This document shows positions 7,850-16,220 of a DNA stretch of 64,000 nt, piece by piece. The notes under the pieces were generated by a model. That model was not told the origin of the DNA, did not search any database, and saw only the letters and a list, made by a program, of their open reading frames with translations. Each line of letters opens with the position of its first letter. The first letter of the stretch is position 1. Location of the stretch: positions 3,348,001 through 3,412,000 of the forward strand of contig NZ_CP110395.1 of assembly GCF_029910215.1 (NCBI RefSeq), written 5' to 3'. The position numbers were made by a program, and so were the translations under genes. This DNA is from Paraburkholderia sp. D15 (GTDB taxonomy: Bacteria; Pseudomonadota; Gammaproteobacteria; Burkholderiales; Burkholderiaceae).

Positions 7850-8401
7850 ATGACTCACTCCATCCGGACGACGCGCGCGCTCAGCTCGCCGGCGACGTCG
7901 CCGGCGACGCAAGTCCGGCGCACCGCCGCCCTGCTCTCCGCCGTCTCCGCCGTCTCGGCGTTCACGCTGACCGCCGTCTTCGCCGTCGATGCCCACGCGC
8001 AACAAAGCACCAATCCCGGCGACATCGTCGTCGAACGCACGATCACGCCGCGCGACGCTTTCATCCCCGTGCCGAAAAGCCAGGACCCGGTCGCGGTGAA
8101 TGCCACCACTTTCCCGGCCAATTCCTTCAATCCGGCGATCGCCCAGCTGGTCGGCGACACCGATCTGACGAATGCGCATGGGTCGAGCGGCGTCGCCGAA
8201 GGCGGCGTGCTCGGCGGCACCGGCATGCAGGCGGTCACGCAGATTCTCAGCGGCAAGGCCACCGGCAGCAACGTCGCGCTGAACGCCGGCGGCATCGGCA
8301 TGCCGGGGCCAGGCATCGGCGGCACGATCACCTCGTCGGTGACGGGCGCGCTGGCGCCGCTCTCCAACGCGCTCAGCGGCTCGCTCGGAGGTTTGAAATG
8401 A
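7850..8401 (+). CDS. Exported Gly/Ala/Asn-rich protein of the amyloid operon
   Basis: The 183-residue protein has a signal peptide with a long n-region and cleavage near VDAHAQQ. The mature part begins with GDIVVERTITPRDAFIPVPK, and a Gly-rich C-terminal half follows with repeated small-residue segments (VLGGTGMQAV, GIGMPGPGIGG). It has no Fap-type Asn/Gln repeat and I do not recognise the family. The stop overlaps the next start by 4 bp (ATGA), so the two are translationally coupled. It is the extra gene compared with the six-gene Pseudomonas fapABCDEF order. Confidence 0.7.
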   Translation: MTHSIRTTRALSSPATSPATQVRRTAALLSAVSAVSAFTLTAVFAVDAHAQQSTNPGDIVVERTITPRDAFIPVPKSQDPVAVNATTFPANSFNPAIAQLVGDTDLTNAHGSSGVAEGGVLGGTGMQAVTQILSGKATGSNVALNAGGIGMPGPGIGGTITSSVTGALAPLSNALSGSLGGLK

Positions 8402-9138
8402 AGCCGCTCATGAATTCGGCCAGCGCGGCCAGCGCGGCTAACGCAGCCAAGGCAGCCCGCCTGCGCGCGCCGACGCCCGCCTCGCTGCGCCCGCGCGCTC
8501 TGTACGCCACGCTGTGCCTGTGCTTCGGCAGCGCCGTGTTGCTCACCGCATCGCTCGACGCGCGCGCTCAATCCGTATCCAGCGTGCCGGGCGTAGCGAA
8601 CGTGCCGACCGTCGGCGCCACCGCGACGATCGGCAACGGCGCCGGCGCGGGCGTGACCGGCGCATTCGCGGTCAACGAAACGGCCGGGCTCGACAACGCG
8701 CAGGCCAATCAGATCACGCTGACGAACGGCGGCGCGCTCGGCAATGCCAACGCCGGCACGCAAAGCGCCACGGTGGCCGCGAAGGTGACGAGCGCGCGGG
8801 CCGCGATCGAAGCCAACGCTTTTTCGAATACATCCGGCGCGGTACTGGTGAACCAGTCCGCCGGAGCAGGGAATCTGCAGCGCAACAGCACCCAGATCGG
8901 GACCGCCGCTGCGCTCGGAGTCGAGACCGTCTCGGATGGGGAGCTATCCGCGACGGCCCCGAAAAACGGCAGTCTGGGGCAATCCATCGGGGTTCATAGC
9001 GTCCGCGAGGCAAACATCTCCAACGATGCCTTCAGGAACGTCAGCGGGATCGTGCAGATCAACCAGGCAGCCGGCGCCGGTAATGCCACGGCAAACAGTT
9101 TTGTGCTCCGTCCCCCGGCGGGCACTTTTTTTAACTGA
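8398..9138 (+). CDS. Fap-type minor amyloid subunit with three repeats (FapB-like)
   Basis: The 246-residue protein has a long signal peptide (cleavage near LDARAQS, about residue 58). Three Fap-style repeats lie at about 89-107 (AFAVNETAGLDNAQANQITL), 141-167 and 211-237 (each with a VNQSAGAGNLQRN-like core: N-x-AG-x-x-N-x-x-x-N). Such Asn/Gln/Gly repeats form the beta-core in FapB and FapC. A VSDGELSATAPKNG segment (about 178-191) precedes the last repeat and resembles motifs in two other operon proteins. FapB nucleates fibre growth in Pseudomonas. The same role here is inferred from repeat number, size and position before the larger subunit. Confidence 0.8.
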   Translation: MKPLMNSASAASAANAAKAARLRAPTPASLRPRALYATLCLCFGSAVLLTASLDARAQSVSSVPGVANVPTVGATATIGNGAGAGVTGAFAVNETAGLDNAQANQITLTNGGALGNANAGTQSATVAAKVTSARAAIEANAFSNTSGAVLVNQSAGAGNLQRNSTQIGTAAALGVETVSDGELSATAPKNGSLGQSIGVHSVREANISNDAFRNVSGIVQINQAAGAGNATANSFVLRPPAGTFFN

Positions 9139-9163
9139 CCACACTTAAGTATCGGAGCGAATC

Positions 9164-10555
9164 ATGAAGCGCACTCTTATTGCCGCAGCCGTTCTCGTTG
9201 CCGCATCCGGCAGCGCCCTCGCCGCACCGCAGAAGGTCTATCTGTTCAATGCCACGATGGTCGGCGAAGCGGTCGGCGTCGAAGGTCTGGTGGGCCTGTA
9301 CGGTTGCGTGCACGTGTCCAGCACGGCCGGCGCGGTGATCAACAACAGCCAGATGGTCAACGTGAACGCGTCGCTCGACCCGCAGGCGCAGAGCTACACG
9401 ACCGGCCGCGTGACCACGTCGGTCAACAACAACACGTCGACGGCAGTCGGCGGCGGCTCGGCATGGGCCACGGTGTCGCAAAGCCAGTCGTCGAAATCGT
9501 CCGGTTCGCAAGGCTTCGAAGCATCCGGCGGCTACGCGTACGGCAATCAGAGCAGCGCGGTCAAGGGCGGCGGCTACACGTTCAGCCAGCAGGCAGCCGG
9601 CATCGAAGGCGGCTTCAGCCACACCAGCCAGAATTCCGGCGGCCATGTCGCGGCAGGCGGTTCGATCGGCGGCAGCTACGGCTACCAAAGCATCAACACG
9701 CCGCACTTCGGCGAAGGCTCGGCGCATGCCAGCGGCGGCTTCTCGGCCGGCTACAACGAATCGAGCTATGCGAATTCGTCGGGCGTGGCGGGCGGCTTCG
9801 AAGCGACGGAAGCGTCGGGCAAGGGCAAGGTGTGGGGCTACAGCGCCGATCAGGGCTCGGGCTACGCCGCCGTCGGCGAACAGTCGTCGGGCTACACGAA
9901 GAGCTCGTCGTCGTCGAAGGAAAGCTACGGCGTGGCGTTCGGCATCGACGCCGGCCTGACCACCACCGACGTCACCACCAAGGGCTCCGTGACGCAGCAC
10001 ACCAACACGCAGACCGCCGGCACGCTGACCGCGACGACCGGTTCGAGCGCCGCCAACGGGGTGTCGGGCAACCTCGGCATCAACATCACGGAAGGCATCG
10101 ACAACGCGCAAAGCAACGACGTGTCGCTCGCCTCGGTCGACATCGGCAACGTGTTCGGCAATGCGCAGATCTTCAACTCGCAAGCCTCGGCCGGCACCGC
10201 CAGGATCAACAACTTCAATCTGAATGCGTCGATCGGCGACAACTCGCTGCAAAGCGTGTCGGGCAACGTCGGTGTGAACGTCTCCTCGGGTATCGGCAAC
10301 GTGCAGAACAACAGCCTTGCCGGCGCCGTGACGACGACCACGCCGATGAACGCGGAAACCACGGCGATGGTCGCCACGGATGACAACTCGCAAACCGCCA
10401 ACATGTCGGTCAAGGGTCAATTCCAGGGTACCGCGATGCTGGGTTCGGGCGCTCTGATGAACGCGTCGGGCAACATCGGCGTGAACATCGCGGGCGGCGC
10501 GGGCAACCTGCAGCACAACGGTCTGGCGATCGCCGCGCTGAACAGCGGCAAGTAA
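9164..10555 (+). CDS. Fap-type major amyloid subunit (FapC-like) with long Gly/Ser/Tyr-rich region
   Basis: The 463-residue protein has a clear signal peptide ending ASGSALA-AP. Three amyloid repeats occupy the C-terminal third at about 302-322 (GNLGINITEGIDNAQSNDVS), 366-385 (SGNVGVNVSSGIGNVQNNSL) and 435-457 (SGNIGVNIAGGAGNLQHNGL), separated by linkers of 40-50 residues. Residues 97-258 are a low-complexity Gly/Ser/Tyr/Gln stretch, an unusual addition compared with Pseudomonas FapC. I infer it forms the bulk of an extracellular fibre. The Pseudomonas C-terminal CxxC motif is absent. A short block of hairpin-forming repeats follows the stop codon. Confidence 0.85.
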   Translation: MKRTLIAAAVLVAASGSALAAPQKVYLFNATMVGEAVGVEGLVGLYGCVHVSSTAGAVINNSQMVNVNASLDPQAQSYTTGRVTTSVNNNTSTAVGGGSAWATVSQSQSSKSSGSQGFEASGGYAYGNQSSAVKGGGYTFSQQAAGIEGGFSHTSQNSGGHVAAGGSIGGSYGYQSINTPHFGEGSAHASGGFSAGYNESSYANSSGVAGGFEATEASGKGKVWGYSADQGSGYAAVGEQSSGYTKSSSSSKESYGVAFGIDAGLTTTDVTTKGSVTQHTNTQTAGTLTATTGSSAANGVSGNLGINITEGIDNAQSNDVSLASVDIGNVFGNAQIFNSQASAGTARINNFNLNASIGDNSLQSVSGNVGVNVSSGIGNVQNNSLAGAVTTTTPMNAETTAMVATDDNSQTANMSVKGQFQGTAMLGSGALMNASGNIGVNIAGGAGNLQHNGLAIAALNSGK

Positions 10556-10559
10556 GCCG

Positions 10560-10626
10560 CCGATCGTTGCGACGGCGACCGTCGCAGCGGCGATCGTCGC
10601 AGCGGCGACCGTCGCATCGGCGACCG
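10560..10626 (+). repeat. 15-bp tandem repeats, each able to form a short hairpin
   Basis: GCGACCGTCGCAGCG or a close variant occurs at 10575-10589, 10590-10604 and 10605-10619. A degenerate copy lies at 10560-10574 and a partial one at 10620-10626. Each unit contains GCGAC-x-GTCGC. It lies between the major fibre gene and the peptidase gene and could stabilise or attenuate the mRNA. Confidence 0.75.
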
Positions 10627-10713
10627 GTAGAAGTACAAGAAGCCTTAAGCAGCAGGGAGGACGCGCCGGCCGCCATCGCAGCGGCCGGCGCGGATAACAG
10701 GCAGGAGACCAGC

Positions 10714-11427
10714 ATGTCCGGGTTCAAGGGGTTCCCGGCGCTACGCTTCGCCGTAGCGTTGGCAGGCTGCACGCTGTGCGCGGACCAGACTTACGCGCAG
10801 GCGAGCATCGACACGACGACCTTCGCCGGTGTACCGCTCACCAAGACGGTACGGTCGATGAAGGACATCCGCTACAGCCATATCGTCAACCAGCAGTTCG
10901 ACTACAGCTGCGGGGCGGCGGCGCTCGCGACCCTCCTCAAGTTCGGTTACGGGATCGACATTCCGGAAACCGAACTGATCCGCCGGATGATGGTGTTCTC
11001 CACGCCCGAGGTGGTCGTCAAGAACGGCTTCTCGATGCTCGACATGAAGAAGTTCGTCGAGACCATCGGCATGCGCGGGCGCGGCTTTCGCGTCAACGTC
11101 GACGCGCTCCAGCATCTGCAGATTCCCGTGATGGTGCTGATGAACATCGACGGCTACGAGCACTTCGTGATCGTCAAGCATGCGCAGGACGGCCGCATCT
11201 TCATCGCGGACCCGGCGCTGGGCAATCGCATCGTGATGCAGGAGGACTTCGCGAAGACCTGGAACGGTCTCGTGTTCGCGGTCCTCGGCAAACCCTTCAG
11301 GGAGGATTCCCCGCTCTTGCAGGACAACGAGTCGCTCGCGCTGAAGCTGCGCGCCAATGCGCTGGCCAACGGCACGGCGGCGACTCCCTTCGTGGAATAC
11401 GGCTTGATCAAGGCAGACCTGTTCTGA
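10714..11427 (+). CDS. fapD: C39-family peptidase of the amyloid operon (FapD-like)
   Basis: The 237-residue protein has an N-terminal export signal (cleavage near QTYAQAS). The papain-like C39 core carries Cys66 in QQFDYSCGAAALATLL, His150 in YEHFVIVKH and Asp166 in IADPALG, a complete catalytic triad. C39 peptidases usually cut after double glycine in bacteriocin leaders. FapD in Pseudomonas is required for fibre export and processing. The ATG at 10714 has a good CAGGAG site. A longer open frame upstream runs through the repeat block and is not likely coding. Next gene starts 7 bp after the stop. Confidence 0.88.
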   Translation: MSGFKGFPALRFAVALAGCTLCADQTYAQASIDTTTFAGVPLTKTVRSMKDIRYSHIVNQQFDYSCGAAALATLLKFGYGIDIPETELIRRMMVFSTPEVVVKNGFSMLDMKKFVETIGMRGRGFRVNVDALQHLQIPVMVLMNIDGYEHFVIVKHAQDGRIFIADPALGNRIVMQEDFAKTWNGLVFAVLGKPFREDSPLLQDNESLALKLRANALANGTAATPFVEYGLIKADLF

Positions 11428-11434
11428 CCCAACC

Positions 11435-12250
11435 ATGAAGCTACACCTCACACCACTCGGGCTCGCCCTCTGCGCCGCGTTATGCGGCCCGGCAGGCAGC
11501 GCCCACGCGGCGCAGGGCGGCAGCCTGCCCGCGACGGACCCGGCGCTGACGGCGAATCCTGCCTCTCGCGCGCTGGAGCCTGCCGCCGTCAAGGTACAGC
11601 TCGTCGACGACGACGTGCTCGCCACCCAGACCGGCAAGTACGCCGGCGCCACGATGATCTCCGGCTTCGTGCTGAACGTCATTTCGCAATGGCAACTGCC
11701 GAACGGCGTGACCGCCCTCGCCCAAGGCACGTTGTCGGCCGCGCAGAATGCCGTGGGCCAGGTCACGACCGCCGTCAACACGCTCGCGAGCGTGTCCGGC
11801 GGCAACGCTGGGGCCAACTCGGGCGCCAATCCAAACGCTCAGGTCAACGGCGGCCAGAGCGTCTCGGTGAACGGCGTATCGCAGGTCACCCAGGTGGCGG
11901 GCGACCGGAACACCGGCACGAACTCGGCCGTCATCGACTTCAACAACAGCGCCGTGACGCTGGCGGGCGCCGCCAATGCTCCGTCAGCCGCGGCCAGCAA
12001 TTCGACCGGCTCGGTCAAGGCCGGCATCACGTTCGGCAGCAACGGCATCAGCGTCGCACTACAAACACCAGCTGGGCTCGCCACCCAGACCATCACGCCA
12101 GGCAACGGGCAGATCGCCCAGTTGCTGCAGATTGCAGGCAATAACCAGCAAGTCGCCAACGCATTGCAACTGAGTCTGCAGACTCAGCAAATGTCGGCCG
12201 CGATGATCCGTCAGCTGGGCGTACTACAAGCGCTGCAAAACAGGAGATGA
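11435..12250 (+). CDS. Exported Asn/Ala/Gln-rich amyloid-operon protein (FapE position)
   Basis: The 271-residue protein has a signal peptide ending GSAHAAQ. A VDDDVLATQTG segment (57-67) is followed by a hydrophobic stretch (YAGATMISGFVLNVISQW). The rest is Gly/Asn/Ser/Val-rich, including SVSVNGVSQVTQVAGDRNTG, and the C-terminus is Gln-rich with a predicted helix. It sits between the peptidase and the pore, where Pseudomonas has fapE, an exported protein linked to the fibres. I do not see a firm sequence match, so the FapE assignment is positional. Confidence 0.7.
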   Translation: MKLHLTPLGLALCAALCGPAGSAHAAQGGSLPATDPALTANPASRALEPAAVKVQLVDDDVLATQTGKYAGATMISGFVLNVISQWQLPNGVTALAQGTLSAAQNAVGQVTTAVNTLASVSGGNAGANSGANPNAQVNGGQSVSVNGVSQVTQVAGDRNTGTNSAVIDFNNSAVTLAGAANAPSAAASNSTGSVKAGITFGSNGISVALQTPAGLATQTITPGNGQIAQLLQIAGNNQQVANALQLSLQTQQMSAAMIRQLGVLQALQNRR

Positions 12251-12353
12251 GGATACGGGCCGCCACCCGTCAACCGCAGGACCAGCAGCACACATAAGGC
12301 CGCGCGCCGCCCGGAAACGGACGGCGCCCGACCGAACACCGGGGGAAGACAAA

Positions 12354-13802
12354 ATGAACCACATTTCATCGACGAGCGTGCCGCGCATGGCACTGGCGGC
12401 CATTCCGGCCGCCGTGCTGCTGTTCGCGTTCGCGCAGGGAGCCAACGCTCAGGCGCTGGCGGGGCAATCGGTCGAAGACCGTCTGAACACGTTGATGCGG
12501 GTCGTCGACGAACAACAGCGGCAGATCCACTCGCTCGAACGGCAGGTCACCGATCTGGAGATGGCGCAACGCGGCCGCGGCGTGCCGGGCTACGGCGCGC
12601 CCGCCGGCAGCGAGGCGGTCGCCGAACAACCCGGCGCCGACGGGCTGCCGGTGCCGTTGCCGCCGCTCGCCCAGGTCAATCCGGGCGTGCCCGCGCCAGG
12701 CGGCAACACCGGCACCGCGACCGGCGTGCCGGTCAATCCGCCGACGCCCGATGGCGGCAATGCGGGCAACAGCGCCGGCGGCCTGCCCGCCGCGACCGAC
12801 GGCAGCGGCGCGATCGGCCAGACCCAGAAGGCGGCCGAACCGGTGCGCACGCAGGCCGAGGAAGCCGTCGTGCAGCGCGAACACGCACCGCTGTTCGATC
12901 ACAAACTGACGCTCGACTGGGGTATCAGCGATACCTACTACGATCGCCGCCAGTTGCAGTTGTCGGGCTTCCTCGCGCTCGACGCGATTTTTCTCGGCAA
13001 CATCAACCTCGGCGAGACCAAGTCGCACCAGGTGATGGCCGACCTCGATACGCGCTACGGTCTGACCGATCGCATGAGTATCGATGTCGACGTGCCGTAC
13101 ATCTACCGGCACAGCAACTTCATCGTCGGCGGCGCGGGGGGAGCGGCGAACACGCTGTCGGACGCGTCGGTGAACGGCAGCGCGATCGGCGACGTCAACT
13201 TCGGCATCTACTACCAGTTCCTGAAGGAGACCAACAGTCTGCCGGACGTGGTCGGCAGTCTGCGCATCAAGGCGCCGACCGGTACCTCGCCGTTCGGCGA
13301 GAAGCTGGTCCAGCTCGACACCAACAACACCAATCTGGTCGCGCCCAGCAAGCTGCCCACCGGCACCGGCTTCTGGAACATCACCGCGGGCGTGTCGCTG
13401 CTGAAGACCTACGACCCGGTGGTGCTGTTCGGCAGCATGTCCTACACGTACAACATCGCGCGCTCGTTCGCGGATATCTCGTCCGTGCAGGGCCAGACCG
13501 AACCGGCGACGGTCAAGCTCGGCGACATCGTGCAGTTCGGCGGCGGCGTCGCGCTCGCGTTCTCCGACAAGGACTCGGCGAGCATCTCGTACACCATGGC
13601 GCTCGAACCCGAATCGAAGACGCGCGCGCCGGGCGGTTCCTACACGAAAGTACCGGGCAGCGAGACCACGGCGGCCGCGCTGAACTTCGGGCTGAACCAC
13701 GTGGTGAACAAACACCTGACCATCAACGGCTCGGTGTCGGTCGGCTTGACGCCGGACGCGCCGAACTTCGTGGTCGGCGTGCGCTTTCCCTATACCTTCT
13801 GA
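12354..13802 (+). CDS. fapF: Outer-membrane pore of the amyloid secretion system (FapF-like)
   Basis: The 482-residue protein has a signal peptide ending GANAQA. A coiled-coil segment at about 39-70 (VEDRLNTLMRVVDEQQRQIH) is followed by a Pro/Gly/Ala/Asn-rich linker to about 165. A beta-barrel rich in alternating aromatic and small residues starts near KLTLDWGISDTYYDR and ends with the outer-membrane signature FPYTF. This layout (coiled coil, flexible linker, barrel) matches FapF, the trimeric channel that exports amyloid subunits. The second VpsR-like regulator starts 24 bp downstream, so it is likely co-transcribed. Confidence 0.85.
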   Translation: MNHISSTSVPRMALAAIPAAVLLFAFAQGANAQALAGQSVEDRLNTLMRVVDEQQRQIHSLERQVTDLEMAQRGRGVPGYGAPAGSEAVAEQPGADGLPVPLPPLAQVNPGVPAPGGNTGTATGVPVNPPTPDGGNAGNSAGGLPAATDGSGAIGQTQKAAEPVRTQAEEAVVQREHAPLFDHKLTLDWGISDTYYDRRQLQLSGFLALDAIFLGNINLGETKSHQVMADLDTRYGLTDRMSIDVDVPYIYRHSNFIVGGAGGAANTLSDASVNGSAIGDVNFGIYYQFLKETNSLPDVVGSLRIKAPTGTSPFGEKLVQLDTNNTNLVAPSKLPTGTGFWNITAGVSLLKTYDPVVLFGSMSYTYNIARSFADISSVQGQTEPATVKLGDIVQFGGGVALAFSDKDSASISYTMALEPESKTRAPGGSYTKVPGSETTAAALNFGLNHVVNKHLTINGSVSVGLTPDAPNFVVGVRFPYTF

Positions 13803-13826
13803 CAAGCCAACGATACGAGGTCGACC

Positions 13827-15473
13827 GTGCGTGAATCACCTCATCTGACGAGTGTTGCACCGGCAGCGGGAGCGGGATCGCATCTCACGCTCGCGCTGCC
13901 GCGCAGGAACGCGGCGGGCCAGGCCGCGGATGTGCAGGCTGGAGGAGCGGCGGGCACGGCGGGCACGGCGGGCACGGCGGGCACGACGTTGGCCGCGGCG
14001 GCCCAGGCGGCGAGCGTCGCCACGCTCGTTCCCGCGCCCCCCGCCGCGCCCCTCGCCGCCGTCCCGCCGATGGCGCCCGTGACCCGCCTGCACGCCGAGC
14101 GCGCGCTGCTGTACGTCGCGCGCACGCCGGACGAGACCTTGATCGCGCATCTGAAAAGCCGCGGCTGGCACGTGGCGGCGGCACGCTCCGCGCACGAACT
14201 CGGCAAGCTGGTGAAACCGGACCTGGCGTGCGCCGGCATCGTCGATCTGGCGAGCTTTCCGCCGCGCGATCTCGCCGGCCTCGAAGCCAGTCTGCGTCAG
14301 CAGCAGGTCGGCTGGATCGCGCTCGCCACGCACGAGCGCCTGAACGATCCGGTGGTGCGGCGCCTCGTGCGTCACTACTGCTTCGACTTCGTGAAGATGC
14401 CGGTCGCCAACGCGACCGTCGATTACCTGGTCGGCCACGCGTTCGGCATGGTGACGCTGTGCGAGCCGGAGATCGCGCCGCCCGCCGGCGAATCCGGCGA
14501 CGAGGAAATGGTCGGCACCTGCGAGGCGATGCAGCAACTGTTCCGCACCATCCGCAAGGTCGCGAACACCGACGCGAGCGTGTTCATCTCCGGTGAATCG
14601 GGTACCGGCAAGGAACTGACGGCGCTCGCCATTCACGAGCGTTCGCCGCGTCGCAAGGCGCCGTTCGTCGCGATCAATTGCGGCGCGATCCCTCATCATC
14701 TGCTGCAATCCGAACTATTCGGCTACGAGCGCGGCGCGTTCACCGGCGCCAACCAGCGCAAGATCGGCCGCGTCGAGGCCGCCGACGGCGGCACCGTGCT
14801 GCTCGACGAAATCGGCGACCTGCCGCTCGAAAGCCAGGCGAGCCTGCTGCGCTTTCTGCAGGAAGGCAAGATCGAGCGCCTGGGCGGCCGCGAATCGATT
14901 CCGGTCGACGTGCGCATCATCTCGGCGACCCACGTCGATCTCGAAGACGCAATGCGCGACGGACGCTTTCGCGCGGACCTGTTTCACCGGCTCTGCGTGC
15001 TGCGCGTCGACGAACCGCCGTTGCGCGCGCGCGGCAAGGACATCGAACTGCTCGCGCAGCACATCCTGCACAAGTTCAAGACCGACAGCGCGCGCAAGAT
15101 TCGCGGCTTCACGCCGTCGGCGATCGAGGCGCTCTACAACTACAACTGGCCTGGCAATGTGCGCGAGCTGATCAACCGCATCCGCCGCGCGATCGTGATG
15201 GCCGAAAACAAGCTGATCTCCGCCGACGATCTCGATCTCGCGCACTTCACCGAGCAGCAGACCATGACGTTGTCGCAGGCGCGCGAGGCGGCGGAAAAGC
15301 GTGCGATCGAAGCGGCGCTGCTGCGGCATCGGCATCGGCTGAACGAGGCGGCGGCGGATCTGAATATTTCGCGCGTCACCTTGTACCGGCTGATGGGACT
15401 GCACGGCCTGCGCGAATTGAGTGCCGCCGAGGACAAGGCGGTGTTCGCCGACGAAGACGCCGCGCACGAGTGA
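13827..15473 (+). CDS. Sigma-54-dependent activator, VpsR type (second paralogue)
   Basis: The 548-residue open frame starts at GTG. The first 85 residues are an Ala/Gly/Thr-rich extension containing four 9-bp DNA repeats. The conserved part begins around [16 protein letters not shown] and aligns with the paralogue at 5267-6661: receiver-like domain, Walker [15 protein letters not shown] loop, LLDEIGDL and the terminal helix-turn-helix [13 protein letters not shown]. An internal start near [10 protein letters not shown] would give a length close to the paralogue, so the true start is uncertain. It follows fapF by 24 bp and probably forms a feedback loop on the sigma-54 promoter at 7156. That role is inferred. 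Confidence 0.9.
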   Translation: MRESPHLTSVAPAAGAGSHLTLALPRRNAAGQAADVQAGGAAGTAGTAGTAGTTLAAAAQAASVATLVPAPPAAPLAAVPPMAPVTRLHAERALLYVARTPDETLIAHLKSRGWHVAAARSAHELGKLVKPDLACAGIVDLASFPPRDLAGLEASLRQQQVGWIALATHERLNDPVVRRLVRHYCFDFVKMPVANATVDYLVGHAFGMVTLCEPEIAPPAGESGDEEMVGTCEAMQQLFRTIRKVANTDASVFISGESGTGKELTALAIHERSPRRKAPFVAINCGAIPHHLLQSELFGYERGAFTGANQRKIGRVEAADGGTVLLDEIGDLPLESQASLLRFLQEGKIERLGGRESIPVDVRIISATHVDLEDAMRDGRFRADLFHRLCVLRVDEPPLRARGKDIELLAQHILHKFKTDSARKIRGFTPSAIEALYNYNWPGNVRELINRIRRAIVMAENKLISADDLDLAHFTEQQTMTLSQAREAAEKRAIEAALLRHRHRLNEAAADLNISRVTLYRLMGLHGLRELSAAEDKAVFADEDAAHE

Positions 15474-15480
15474 CGAAGGG

Positions 15481-15504
15481 GCGGGTCCACCCGCGTGGGC
15501 CCGC
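15481..15504 (+). terminator. GC-rich hairpin after the second regulator, no T-run
   Basis: GCGGGTCCAC (15481-15490) pairs with GTGGGCCCGC (15495-15504) with one G-U pair and a 4-nt loop. It starts 8 bp after the stop of the regulator. The lack of a T-tract makes termination uncertain. Confidence 0.4.
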
Positions 15505-15518
15505 CACGGCGCGTCAGG

Positions 15519-15524
15519 TAGAAT
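15519..15524 (+). promoter_or_regulatory. Probable -10 element of the folA promoter
   Basis: TAGAAT lies 28 bp upstream of the folA ATG, just after the GC-rich hairpin, giving folA its own promoter separate from the amyloid operon. No clear -35 is visible. Confidence 0.45.
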
Positions 15525-15552
15525 CGTCCGGTTACGTTCCCCTTTCCATTCG

Positions 15553-16053
15553 ATGACGACGCTCACCTTGATCGTCGCTCGCGCCAATAACGGCGTGATC
15601 GGCCGCGACAACCAGTTGCCCTGGCGACTGCCCGAAGACCTCGCGTTCTTCAAGCGCACCACCATGGGCGCGCCCATCATCATGGGCCGCAAGACGCACG
15701 AATCGATCGGCCGGCCGCTGCCGGGACGCCGCAACATCGTCGTGACACGGGACGCAACGCGGCGCTTCCAGGGCTGCGACGCCGCCACCACGCTCGAAGA
15801 CGCGCTCGTGCTGGCCGGCCAGGATCAGGCGCCGGAAGCGTTTCTGATCGGCGGCGCGCAGTTGTACGCCGAGGGGCTGCGCCAGGCGGACAAGCTGATC
15901 ATCACCGAGATTTCCGCCGACTTCGACGGCGATGCGACCTTCCCGGAACTCGACGAAAGCGAGTGGGAAGAAGTCGCGCACGAAACGCATCGCGCGGACG
16001 CGCCGAACGACTTCGACTACGCGTTCGTCACATACCGGCGCAGGAACGTTTGA
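15553..16053 (+). CDS. folA: Dihydrofolate reductase
   Basis: The enzyme reduces dihydrofolate to tetrahydrofolate with NADPH and so completes the thymidylate cycle with ThyA. The 166-residue protein has the usual length. It opens [20 protein letters not shown], contains the substrate-binding [14 protein letters not shown] with the active-site acid, [16 protein letters not shown] for NADPH phosphate binding, and FLIGGAQLY. The ATG at 15553 was chosen because the conserved N-terminus starts there and a -10-like TAGAAT precedes it. A strong terminator follows. Confidence 0.97.
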   Translation: MTTLTLIVARANNGVIGRDNQLPWRLPEDLAFFKRTTMGAPIIMGRKTHESIGRPLPGRRNIVVTRDATRRFQGCDAATTLEDALVLAGQDQAPEAFLIGGAQLYAEGLRQADKLIITEISADFDGDATFPELDESEWEEVAHETHRADAPNDFDYAFVTYRRRNV

Positions 16054-16087
16054 ACGCACGCGGCGTTGATTAAACGTCCGGCATAAA

Positions 16088-16122
16088 AAAACGCCACGCA
16101 GTTCAGATCTGCGTGGCGTTTT
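16088..16122. terminator. Bidirectional terminator between folA and pmbA
   Basis: AAAACGCCACGCAG (16088-16101) pairs perfectly with CTGCGTGGCGTTTT (16109-16122) around a 7-nt loop, with A and T runs on both sides. It serves the two convergent genes. Confidence 0.92.
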
Positions 16123-16220
16123 CGTTTCTGGCGCTCAGGGCTTGCGAGACTCGCGTTTTTCGAGCGCCGCGATGCCGTGGGGCGTCGCGGCGCCCGCGCT
16201 TCGGCATCGCAGAGCGGCGC

